Shown here one piece after another: positions 16,315 through 23,903 of a stretch of DNA of 50,118 nucleotides (position 1 is the stretch's first letter; the number at the start of each line of letters is the position of its first letter). Both the position numbers and the translations under genes were made by a program. The stretch is from CALSPH01 sp041690035 (GTDB lineage Bacteria; Bacteroidota; Bacteroidia; NS11-12g; UBA955): contig JBDNFC010000107.1 in assembly GCA_041690035.1 (NCBI GenBank), positions 1 to 50,118 on the forward strand, given 5' to 3'. The notes below the pieces were generated by a model, which saw nothing but the letters and a program-made list of their open reading frames with translations, did not search any database and had not been told where the DNA came from.

Positions 16315-16695
16315 CTATTTTTCTTTACTTATACGTTCTTTAAACTTATTTATCTTATCCATAACTTTGTAACTGCCTGGATCTCTATGAAATTTTTCTG
16401 GTGTGGTATCAAACATATCCGAATCTTCGTATTCTGAACAAAATACATCTGAAGTTTTTACTACCCACAAATTTACAGTAGCTCCTCTGCGGGCATATTG
16501 CTCCTTGCCAAATAGCAAAGCCATTTCTGCATTTGGGGCATGCACTATGCCAACGTGTTGATGTTGCTCGCCCCTTTTTTCTTGATGAAAAACTTCAAAA
16601 GTTTGCCAATGATCTAAGTCATTTAATCCTTCAAATTCTTTCTTTTCGTCTATCTGAGCCCTATCTACCCTTGGGTCTAAAGATTTTATTATCAT
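16315..16695 (-). CDS. paaB: phenylacetyl-CoA epoxidase subunit PaaB
   Basis: This is a small bridging subunit of 126 residues. The core WQTFEVFHQEKRGEQHQHVG followed by VHAPNAEMALLFGKEQYARR is the PaaB signature. The C-terminal extension FHRDPGSYKVMDKINKFKER is slightly longer than in E. coli PaaB. PaaB links PaaAC dimers in the PaaABCE complex. It begins 17 bases after paaA. Confidence 0.95.
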   Translation of the reverse strand: MIIKSLDPRVDRAQIDEKKEFEGLNDLDHWQTFEVFHQEKRGEQHQHVGIVHAPNAEMALLFGKEQYARRGATVNLWVVKTSDVFCSEYEDSDMFDTTPEKFHRDPGSYKVMDKINKFKERISKEK

Positions 16696-16712
16696 TATTT
16701 AATAATTTATTT

Positions 16713-17702
16713 TTAAGCTAATGGTGTTACATACCTATCATTAGGTTTTGCTAAAGCTTCTCTAACCCAGCGCCCATTTTCTTCTGCAATTCTACGCACA
16801 GCCAATCGCTCTTTGTTACAAGGGCCATCACCATTAATAACACGTTTAAACTCTTCCCAATCTGGCTCGGTGTATTCCCAAAGCCCTGTTTCCATATTCT
16901 TTTTTAAATTAGGGTCAGGCAAAGTCAAGCCTAAATCCCATATTTTTGGCACATACATATTTAAAAACTGCTGACGCATGTCATCATTTGTTGCCATTTT
17001 CACTTTCCAACGCATCAATATTTCTGTGTGTTGAGAAGACTTATCGGAAGGCCCAAAAAAGTGCATGATTGGCGGCCACCACCTTGTTAAAGCATCTTGC
17101 ACCATTTCTCTTTGTTTGGGGGTTCCTGTGGCCAAAAAAACCACATTGTCATGCCCATATTTTAAGTGAAAAGACTCTTCGGCACAGATGCGTTCTAAAG
17201 CCCTGCAATAAGGCCCATAACTGCCTTTGCTGTTGGCTAATTGATTTACAATAGCTCCAGCATCTATTAGCCAAGCAATTACAGCTGTGTCTGCCCATGT
17301 TTTTGATGGATAATTGAACACATTGCTATACTTTGATTTACCATTAATTAGGTCATTGGTTTGCTCCTCTCTACTCTTGCCTAATGTTTCTGCTGCACTA
17401 TAGAGCAGTTGGGCATGTCCAACCTCGTCTTGCACTTTTGCTATTAAGGCAAGTTTTCGTCTAAAACCAGGTGCACGTGTTATCCAAGTACCTTCTGGCA
17501 AAGCACCAATAATTTCAGAATGGGCATGCTGCTCTATCATTCTTACTAATTGTTTTCGGTACTCTTTTGGCATCCAATCTGCAGGTTCAATTTTTTCACC
17601 TCTTGCTATTCTAGCTTCAAAAGTAGCCAACCTTGAAGAGTCTTCGCCTTCTAAAAAAGAATGAACTTTGGCATTTGGGTCGATGTAAGCATTTCCGTAC
17701 AT
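16713..17702 (-). CDS. paaA: phenylacetyl-CoA epoxidase catalytic subunit PaaA
   Basis: This 329-residue di-iron monooxygenase subunit epoxidises the ring of phenylacetyl-CoA. The two metal-binding E-x-x-H motifs are in KVQDEVGHAQ (E93, H96) and CAEESFHLKYGHD (E176, H179), with further carboxylates upstream near EIIGALPEGTW. The C-terminal part (TEPDWEEFKRVINGDGPCNK) matches the family to its end. It lies 19 bases after the TetR gene and leads the paaABCD run. No paaE reductase gene follows, so its electron donor must be encoded elsewhere. Confidence 0.96.
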   Translation of the reverse strand: MYGNAYIDPNAKVHSFLEGEDSSRLATFEARIARGEKIEPADWMPKEYRKQLVRMIEQHAHSEIIGALPEGTWITRAPGFRRKLALIAKVQDEVGHAQLLYSAAETLGKSREEQTNDLINGKSKYSNVFNYPSKTWADTAVIAWLIDAGAIVNQLANSKGSYGPYCRALERICAEESFHLKYGHDNVVFLATGTPKQREMVQDALTRWWPPIMHFFGPSDKSSQHTEILMRWKVKMATNDDMRQQFLNMYVPKIWDLGLTLPDPNLKKNMETGLWEYTEPDWEEFKRVINGDGPCNKERLAVRRIAEENGRWVREALAKPNDRYVTPLA

Positions 17703-17721
17703 AATTATTATTATTTTAAAT

Positions 17722-18288
17722 TTATTTTTTTAATCCAGTGAGAATAAAATCGGTAAGTTTATCCGCTATTTCTGTTGCACTCATATTGCCATCTGCCTTA
17801 TACCATTCTACCACCCAATTTATAGTTGCCAAAATTGTTAATACGGCAAATTTTCTATCCACCTCATTAAACAATCCTTCATCTTCTCCATTTTTTACGA
17901 TTTCGGCAATTCCTCTTTCATAATTGCCGCGCAATATTACAAATTTTGCTAAATCTGTTTCATTGAGTTTGCGCCATTCGTTTACAAAAATATACGCTTT
18001 TTCGGGATATTGGGTTAATAATCCAATGTGGCTTTGAACTGCCATTCTCAATTTTTCCTCAGCATTAAAATAAATATCATTTACTTCTGCCAATCCTATT
18101 GCAAAAGCCTCTGCCATTTCAAAACAGATGTGGCTCAACAACTCGTCCTTAGACTTGATGTGATGATACAAACTGCTTGCTTCTAAATCTAAACTACGTG
18201 CCAAATCTCTCATAGAAGTGCCATCAAAGCCCTTTTTTTTAATCAAAACGGCTGCTTTGCTAATAATTTGCGATTTGCGTTCTGTCAT
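17722..18288 (-). CDS. TetR-family regulator of the paa operon
   Basis: The TetR helix-turn-helix (GTSMRDLARSLDLEASSLYHHIKS) lies near the N-terminus, followed by an all-helical ligand domain. The frame is open back to an ATG at 18318, but that ATG falls inside a TACATTTG -7 box. The ATG at 18288 lies just downstream of the predicted transcription start, so I place the start there (188 residues). The gene is the first of a unit continuing 19 bases later into paaABCD. A palindrome overlapping its predicted transcription start suggests autoregulation, with phenylacetyl-CoA or another acyl-CoA as likely inducer by analogy with PaaR-type regulators. Confidence 0.85.
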   Translation of the reverse strand: MTERKSQIISKAAVLIKKKGFDGTSMRDLARSLDLEASSLYHHIKSKDELLSHICFEMAEAFAIGLAEVNDIYFNAEEKLRMAVQSHIGLLTQYPEKAYIFVNEWRKLNETDLAKFVILRGNYERGIAEIVKNGEDEGLFNEVDRKFAVLTILATINWVVEWYKADGNMSATEIADKLTDFILTGLKK

Positions 18289-18298
18289 TTTTGTGAAA

Positions 18299-18312
18299 CT
18301 AACGTTTGTTAG
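18299..18312. promoter_or_regulatory. probable TetR operator
   Basis: CTAAC-gttt-GTTAG is a perfect 5-bp inverted repeat with a 4-base centre. It covers the expected transcription start of the TetR-paa promoter and lies 10 bases before the TetR ATG at 18288. Position and symmetry fit self-repression. Confidence 0.6.
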
Positions 18313-18315
18313 GTA

Positions 18316-18346
18316 CAAATGTAATTTAATTTTTTACAAAAACAAA
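18316..18346 (-). promoter_or_regulatory. TetR-paaABCD promoter (TTTG-N19-TACATTTG)
   Basis: On the minus strand TTTG (plus 18343-18346) is followed after 19 bases by TACATTTG (plus 18316-18323). This matches both halves and the spacing of Bacteroidota primary-sigma promoters. Transcription should begin near 18309-18311, inside the adjacent palindrome. Confidence 0.7.
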
Positions 18347-18800
18347 GAAATCTTTTTAAGCGGAATAATTATAAAATACCCCTGGCTATTTCTTGTTTTT
18401 AATGCACTTGAAAAAACAAGAAATTAAAAAGTAAATTGAGCGCTGTTTTTTACATTTTTCTTTTTTTTAAACAATGTATTGATTTATTAATCCTACTGAA
18501 TTTGGAAAAATTGTTAAGAAGAATTTGTCTAAGTCGTTTGGTTCACTTTTTCTAATTTCCAAGATTTATTGTCTCAAATTAAATATGCAAACGAGTTAGG
18601 ATGAGGGCTATAATTTAAAAAAGCATTGTTATCAATGATACTATTAGCAGGCATTGTGTTGATACCATACTCAAACACAAACTGTTTTAGCCTTAAAAAG
18701 GCAACAAGATCGAATAATTGCCATTTAAAACGAGCTTTTAAGAGAAATTAATCAATTAAAAAATAATAGTTATTGCTAAAGTTTTTTAAGCCCGAATTAA
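18347..18800. other. intergenic stretch with a possible gene relic
   Basis: No intact gene is seen. On the minus strand a frame open from 18747 runs 57 codons to TGA at 18574-18576, and continues in frame for 14 more to TAG at 18529-18531. It reads in part ARFKWQLFDLVAFLRLKQF and, across the stop, FAYLI*DNKSWKLEKVNQ. It looks protein-like but I cannot name a family, so it is only a possible relic. Confidence 0.25.
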
Positions 18801-20306
18801 CTATCTAAATTTTTCTGGTGCCCGCTGATATCGCTCTATAAACTCTGCTATATTGCTTGCAGGAATCTTTACTGCAATGATGCGGCCATCACTATCCAAT
18901 ATCATGATGGTAGGATTGGTATTAATATTATACCTGATTTTATTATCCACCCAATTTTGGTAAGGAACCACATCACATACATTTATCCAATCCTGAAATT
19001 GGGTATTATCTTCTTTAATGTACTTTTCCCACTCAGTTTTTTTACTATTAGATGAGATAGCATATACTTTCCAGCCTTCGGCCTTTTTTTCTTGATATAG
19101 GCTATGAATGATAGGCAATTCTGTTCTACAATGTCCACAAGTGGGGTCATAAAAAACAATAATGGTATATTTGCCCTTATTTTTGTATAAAGTTTGTTCT
19201 TTGCCGTTCAAATCATAATGGTTTAAATCTAGCGCCACTTCTCCACAAATTGTGTACCTTCTTTTTTCTGCTGCTTCTGCCATTGTTGCTCTTAAATTAC
19301 TGTCTACCCAAAAAGCCCTAGTACTCATATAATATTTGTCTATCATGTGCACAAATGTTTTGCCCATACACATCATTTGCAACGAATCGTATAATTGAGT
19401 TATTCTAAATATAAAATATTTGTCAATCTCTTTTGTACCTTTGCTTTTAGAAAGCAAATTTTCTGCCCACCATGTGGCACTATCAGGATGCTGCGGAATT
19501 ACATTTAGAAAAAAATTCTCTATTTTTGTGTAAAGAAGATTCTGTGGTGTTCTAATAAGTGCTTCTTCTTTAAAATCTATATTGTCCCAATAATGATTTT
19601 TATAGTAATGGTATTGCCCCATTGTGTCAATAGTAACGCCATCTGCCTTATAAACATTTGGCACATCTATAGGCTTTAATGCATATAACAGTTTGCTCAA
19701 AACATCATTTGGATATTCTTTTAGTAGAGATTCCATGTAGGCATTTCTTGTATCGCCCAAGGCATTGCGCTTTTCTAAATATTCTTCTTTCAACCCATCG
19801 TTTGGAGCAGTTTTTATTTGTTCATTAATATCATACAATTTTTTTCCAAACTCAATATTTTTTGCTTGATATTGAACAAAGCGATTATTTTCTTCATTAC
19901 CAATAAATGTTAAATTTTTAGCATAATATTCTGCAGTATCTGTGCTAACTGTAAATATTTGCTCATCGTTCATTATAAACTCAAAGTGAGATAAATCTTT
20001 AAAAATAAAGAAATAGATACCCCTAGGTGCTTTTTCTTTTCCTTCAAAAACCCATTGTTTTTTCGCAAAATCATATTTTCCTGTATCAAAAGCAAGCGTT
20101 TTATTAGCCCAATAATTACCCAAAATAACCGCACTATCTTTTTTCCCGCCTACCTTTAAGGTAATTTTGTACCCTAAAGTATTTGCTACTCCAGGAGCAA
20201 TAGCCTTAGTCTTAGCGCCCTTTTGCGCATACAAAACGCCACTATTGCTTATTAAAAACAAAGCTATCATTATTATTGGGGTAGATAATTTTTTTATATA
20301 TTTCAT
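18801..20306 (-). CDS. exported thioredoxin-like protein with DUF4369/DUF5106-type region
   Basis: This 501-residue envelope protein has a signal peptide (1-27, ending LYAQ), a beta-rich DUF4369-like N-domain (about 45-140), a long helical DUF5106-like middle (140-350) and a C-terminal TlpA/ResA-type thioredoxin domain. That domain has active site C390-G-H-C393 in DPTCGHCRTELP and the cis-proline in NTNPTIMILD. Such proteins are frequent in Bacteroidota and are presumed periplasmic thiol-disulfide reductases, with partners usually unknown. No cytochrome c biogenesis gene is nearby. It is transcribed alone. Confidence 0.85.
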   Translation of the reverse strand: MKYIKKLSTPIIMIALFLISNSGVLYAQKGAKTKAIAPGVANTLGYKITLKVGGKKDSAVILGNYWANKTLAFDTGKYDFAKKQWVFEGKEKAPRGIYFFIFKDLSHFEFIMNDEQIFTVSTDTAEYYAKNLTFIGNEENNRFVQYQAKNIEFGKKLYDINEQIKTAPNDGLKEEYLEKRNALGDTRNAYMESLLKEYPNDVLSKLLYALKPIDVPNVYKADGVTIDTMGQYHYYKNHYWDNIDFKEEALIRTPQNLLYTKIENFFLNVIPQHPDSATWWAENLLSKSKGTKEIDKYFIFRITQLYDSLQMMCMGKTFVHMIDKYYMSTRAFWVDSNLRATMAEAAEKRRYTICGEVALDLNHYDLNGKEQTLYKNKGKYTIIVFYDPTCGHCRTELPIIHSLYQEKKAEGWKVYAISSNSKKTEWEKYIKEDNTQFQDWINVCDVVPYQNWVDNKIRYNINTNPTIMILDSDGRIIAVKIPASNIAEFIERYQRAPEKFR

Positions 20307-20369
20307 AGATGTTCTAAAAATTTACTGTTTTTTTGTGGTATTACTAAGAACAAAAAACATACCAAAAAG

Positions 20370-20723
20370 TTGCCTAACATTGCACAAGAGAATGATTTTT
20401 TTAGCAAAGTGTATGATGTGGTTAGACTTATACCTTATGGCAAGGTAACAAGCTATGGTGCAATAGCAAATTATTTAGGCGCCAAAAGGTCGGCCAGAAT
20501 GGTAGGCTGGGCAATGAATGCATCGCATCATTTAGAGCATAAAATACCGGCCCATCGGGTTGTTAATAGACAGGGATTATTGACAGGCAAGGCATTTTTT
20601 GGCACAGGAAATGAAATGGCAAATTTACTCATTGAAGAAAATATTAGCTTCGACAAAGATTTAATCAAAATAACCGGTTTAGAAAACCACTTTTGGGATC
20701 CCATGTTAGCCTTGGCATTATGA
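20370..20723 (+). CDS. alkyltransferase-like DNA-binding protein (MGMT fold, Cys replaced)
   Basis: The 117-residue protein matches the DNA-binding domain of O6-alkylguanine transferases: IPYGKVTSYGAIANYLG helix-turn-helix, then SARMVGWAMN with the base-flipping arginine (R43). The active-site motif PCHRV is replaced by P60-A61-HRVVN, so it cannot accept an alkyl group. Such alkyltransferase-like (ATL) proteins bind alkylated guanine and flag it for nucleotide excision repair. The start is TTG (20370), as no ATG precedes it in frame. The stop overlaps the ATG of the next gene (ATGA), so they are translationally coupled although functionally unrelated as far as I can see. Confidence 0.88.
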   Translation: MPNIAQENDFFSKVYDVVRLIPYGKVTSYGAIANYLGAKRSARMVGWAMNASHHLEHKIPAHRVVNRQGLLTGKAFFGTGNEMANLLIEENISFDKDLIKITGLENHFWDPMLALAL

Positions 20724-22030
20724 GTATTAAAATAAACAGAAAAGTATTTTATTATTCCCTTATAGGCCTGCATATTTTAGGTTTTATAAAGCAAGTATTG
20801 TTTCCTAATTTAATGACATTAGACAGTGATGATTACATACTACTTGCAAAAAACATCTTTGAACATGGCTTACCATATAGTGGTTTACTTCCGCTAAACA
20901 TAGACTTAGATGCGATACCAAACAAAGGTCTTTTTGCAAGCAGACCTATTGGCTACAGTGTTTTTATTTACCTAAGCAGTTTTGGCAATTGCTTTTTATT
21001 GCTTTTGTTGGCTATGCAAAATGTGCTTTCTATAGGCAGTATATATTTTATAGAAAAAATCTTTATTTTTAAGAATATAAAACTAAATTACACCATTGCA
21101 CTAATCTGCCTTATTTTTTTTCCAACACTTTGGATTTACTCCAATTGGATTATGGCAGAAACTATGTTCATGTTTGCACTTTGTATGGCAATTTATAAAT
21201 TTATAAAATTAAATTATACATGGGCTGCTTTATATTTATCATTAGCACTATTTATAAAACCAGTGGTAGTTTTTTTAATATTTATTTGGCTTATTTACTT
21301 TATTTACAGAGCAATTACAGTCAAAAAGCTTGCTTTTATAGTTACTGCTATCATCCCTTTATCGATGCTTTTAGTGCAAATATTACTCAATTATACGTAT
21401 ACAAAAACGGCTATTGTAAGCAGTATGCCTGCAATAAACCTTGTGCAATACAACGCCTATTTTACACTTTGTAACACGGTAGGGCCCGATAGTGCAAATA
21501 ATTGGGTGCGGCAAACAGATAGTATAGGGCAAATAATTGAGGATAAAAACAACTTTAGAGCAGCTTATTTTTATAAAAAAACAGCAGCACAAAATGTTAT
21601 TAAAGCACACCCTTGGGCTTATATAAAAATACACAGTCTTGGCAGCATGCGTTGGTTTATTGACCCGGGCAGGTATGATATGCTTAATTTCTTTAATATT
21701 TATTATGAAGATGGCAACAAAGGCTGGACACGTACTTTTTATCAAAATGGAATAAAAGGCATATTGCAAAAAGCATTGGACGAAAATCGCTATTTACTTA
21801 TCTGTGTTTTACTTATTTTTATGTGGAATATGATAAGATTGATGTTATTGATTAGAGGATTATTGCGCCTTTTTAATCAGCCTGCTATTTTATTAGTATT
21901 TGTTTTGTTAATTGCATATTTTGCTGGCACAGCTGGCCCTGTGGCTAGCGCACGATTTTTACTACCTGTTTTTCCTCTTATATTGTTTTGCAGCGCAGTG
22001 GCAAAGCCTCACCAAAAGCGATACAAATAG
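20720..22030 (+). CDS. polytopic membrane glycosyltransferase-like protein (GT-C/GT39 type)
   Basis: The product has about 436 residues and roughly ten hydrophobic helices. Near the N-terminus LDSDDYILLAKNIFEHGLPY carries the acidic loop motif of GT-C/ArnT-PMT enzymes, which use polyprenyl-phosphate sugars. A large soluble loop (about residues 235-340) contains a second cluster of aromatic and charged residues (AHPWAYIKIHSLGSMRWF). The frame is open to a TTG at 20693, but ATG 20720 overlapping the preceding stop is the better start. Substrate unknown. A non-enzymatic membrane protein of this fold cannot be excluded. Confidence 0.7.
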   Translation: MSIKINRKVFYYSLIGLHILGFIKQVLFPNLMTLDSDDYILLAKNIFEHGLPYSGLLPLNIDLDAIPNKGLFASRPIGYSVFIYLSSFGNCFLLLLLAMQNVLSIGSIYFIEKIFIFKNIKLNYTIALICLIFFPTLWIYSNWIMAETMFMFALCMAIYKFIKLNYTWAALYLSLALFIKPVVVFLIFIWLIYFIYRAITVKKLAFIVTAIIPLSMLLVQILLNYTYTKTAIVSSMPAINLVQYNAYFTLCNTVGPDSANNWVRQTDSIGQIIEDKNNFRAAYFYKKTAAQNVIKAHPWAYIKIHSLGSMRWFIDPGRYDMLNFFNIYYEDGNKGWTRTFYQNGIKGILQKALDENRYLLICVLLIFMWNMIRLMLLIRGLLRLFNQPAILLVFVLLIAYFAGTAGPVASARFLLPVFPLILFCSAVAKPHQKRYK

Positions 22031-22044
22031 CAATATTAATTAGC

Positions 22045-23232
22045 TTAAACCAAATACCTGCGGTCTACATATTTTTTCAAATCCATGGCCAAGCTTTTAT
22101 CTTCTTGCCAAGCATATTGAACAGCAAAACTTTCTAAACACACAATAGCTGCGTTCAAATTTGCGGCTGCATTTAGCTCTCCGATGGCATTTTTATATAA
22201 GGCAGAATCATCTTGAAACAACTCTTTTATAAATTCGAATTTTTTTGCCAATGGAATGGCAGTATTCAAATCTGCAATGGCAGTATCTTTCATAGTGTAA
22301 TGAACACCCTCATCTTTGTGTCCATAAGCAAGCTTGTCTGCTAAGGTAAGTTGCTGAGGGTTAGATTTTGGTGATTCTGAGGAAAAAAAAGAAGAGGTGC
22401 GCTTTTTTTCTTTAACCTGCAATGCTATTTTTTTATATGTATCTGATTCTTCTTTTTGTATTTCTTGCTCAGTATCAGCTTTTTCTAACAACGCCTTAGG
22501 CATTTCTATTTCTGGCATTAATAACGGTTTTTCATCTAATAATTCTGAGGTTCTTGCATCTTCTATTTGCAATTCGCTTTCTGGCATAAATAGCTTCTCA
22601 CCAGCGTCCATTGTTATTTTTTCGGTTCCAACTTCTTGTTTGATATCGGCTACTTTCACTTCCATATTTTCAATCACATTGTCTTCAACAAAATCAATTT
22701 TTATTTTTTCAGATGTTAATTTTTCTTTAGTTTCTGTAACTATTTGCTCTGATTTTGGAGCTTCAAACTCTATTTTATTTTTTTGTGATTCAAAAAATTT
22801 CTCTAATTCTATCTCATCTGCACCGCTCAAAAAATGTCCTTGTTCATCTTTTTTAGCCACATCGCTCATAGCAGCAATTGCTGGTTCTTGCTTGACAGTT
22901 GGCTTTACAGATTCGCTAGCTTTATTTTCAACAATTATTTTAGTATCTTCTATAATATTAACTTCAGGGGTAATTACCTCAGCTTTTGGCGCCTCTATTT
23001 CAGATTTTTGAGGCGCTTGCCGAAATGTTTCTGAATTAATTTCTGGGGCAGCATCCATGGATTTATCAATATCTAAATAATCCAATTTATTAAGATGTTC
23101 ATAACAATTAATCATCGATTTCTTTAACGAGCCCCTTAACAAAGCAGACGGGTTTCTTTCCCATTCTGCAAAGACTCGTTTCATTTGCTCAAAATCTTCT
23201 GCAAATGTTTTTCTTACCTCCAATAACTTCAT
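22045..23232 (-). CDS. conserved Bacteroidota protein with disordered middle
   Basis: This 395-residue protein is without a named function. The N-terminal 55 residues form a conserved helical block (LLEVRKTFAEDFEQMKRVF...). About residues 60-290 are low-complexity and rich in E, K, P, V and I, probably disordered. The C-terminal 100 residues (LADKLAYGHKDEGVHYTMKD...FEFIKELFQDDSALYKNAI...YVDRRYL) match a domain found widely and, as far as I know, only in Bacteroidota. No signal peptide or membrane segment is present, so it is cytoplasmic. The Glu/Lys-rich middle creates a long spurious antisense frame. It is divergent from tdk. Confidence 0.75.
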   Translation of the reverse strand: MKLLEVRKTFAEDFEQMKRVFAEWERNPSALLRGSLKKSMINCYEHLNKLDYLDIDKSMDAAPEINSETFRQAPQKSEIEAPKAEVITPEVNIIEDTKIIVENKASESVKPTVKQEPAIAAMSDVAKKDEQGHFLSGADEIELEKFFESQKNKIEFEAPKSEQIVTETKEKLTSEKIKIDFVEDNVIENMEVKVADIKQEVGTEKITMDAGEKLFMPESELQIEDARTSELLDEKPLLMPEIEMPKALLEKADTEQEIQKEESDTYKKIALQVKEKKRTSSFFSSESPKSNPQQLTLADKLAYGHKDEGVHYTMKDTAIADLNTAIPLAKKFEFIKELFQDDSALYKNAIGELNAAANLNAAIVCLESFAVQYAWQEDKSLAMDLKKYVDRRYLV

Positions 23233-23323
23233 AATTTTAAGTATTAAAATATTTTTTTTATAAAAACTGATTCAATGTACGAAACAAACCAAAAATTTTG
23301 AAGTATTTTGCAAAAGTTATCCA

Positions 23324-23860
23324 ATGGCACCATTTACACTTATACACGGCTGCATGTTTGCAGGAAAAACCAAGGCACTGTTTCGCCATGTGCAGCAAGG
23401 CAATTTATTCCCCCACGAAATTTTATTGGTAAAACATGCCATAGATACACGTTATCAACAAGATTATATTGTAAGCCATGATGGTGAAAGGCGCGAGTGT
23501 GCGCCAATTAGGTTGCCAATGGAGATTCCTTATTTATTAAATGAGCATACTAAATTGGTAGCCATAGACGAGGTGCAATTTTTTGATAACAGCATTGTTT
23601 CTATCATATCACAATTAATGATTCAGCAAGTGGAGGTGGTAGCTGCTGGTTTATTAAAAGACAGCTTTCATCAAGATTTTGGTCCAATGCCTGATTTACT
23701 CAAAATAGCAACACAGTCTGAAGAATTATTCAGCATTTGCAAAGTATGTAAAAGTACAGCTACACATACCTATAGAATCAACAGCACCCAAGACCAAGTA
23801 TTTATTGGAGGAGCCAATATGTATGAACCAAGGTGCAAAAAATGTTATAACACAATATAA
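23324..23860 (+). CDS. tdk: thymidine kinase
   Basis: The 178-residue type II thymidine kinase phosphorylates thymidine with ATP in nucleotide salvage. The P-loop is GCMFAGKT (residues 9-16), the Mg/base region is AIDEVQFF, and the zinc site uses two CxxC pairs, CKVC and CKKC near the C-terminus. The lasso-loop region (THTYRINSTQDQVFIGGANMYEPRC) is normal. ATG 23324 places the P-loop where expected. Note HGCMFAGKT instead of the more common G(P/S)M(F/R)SGKT. Confidence 0.93.
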   Translation: MAPFTLIHGCMFAGKTKALFRHVQQGNLFPHEILLVKHAIDTRYQQDYIVSHDGERRECAPIRLPMEIPYLLNEHTKLVAIDEVQFFDNSIVSIISQLMIQQVEVVAAGLLKDSFHQDFGPMPDLLKIATQSEELFSICKVCKSTATHTYRINSTQDQVFIGGANMYEPRCKKCYNTI

Positions 23861-23885
23861 ATGCCATTAATGCTTTTATTTTTAA

Positions 23886-23893
23886 TAAATTTG
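23886..23893 (+). promoter_or_regulatory. -7 box TAAATTTG upstream of the M17 peptidase
   Basis: TAAATTTG lies 10 bases before the ATG at 23904, so the transcript would be almost leaderless. No clear -33 element is visible. Confidence 0.4.
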
Positions 23894-23903
23894 CACCATT
23901 GTT

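Noticed and set aside
22397..23011. 204-codon serine-rich plus-strand frame
   Set aside because: It is the shadow of the Glu/Lys-rich low-complexity part of the minus-strand protein; Ser/Ile runs arise from the complementary codons.
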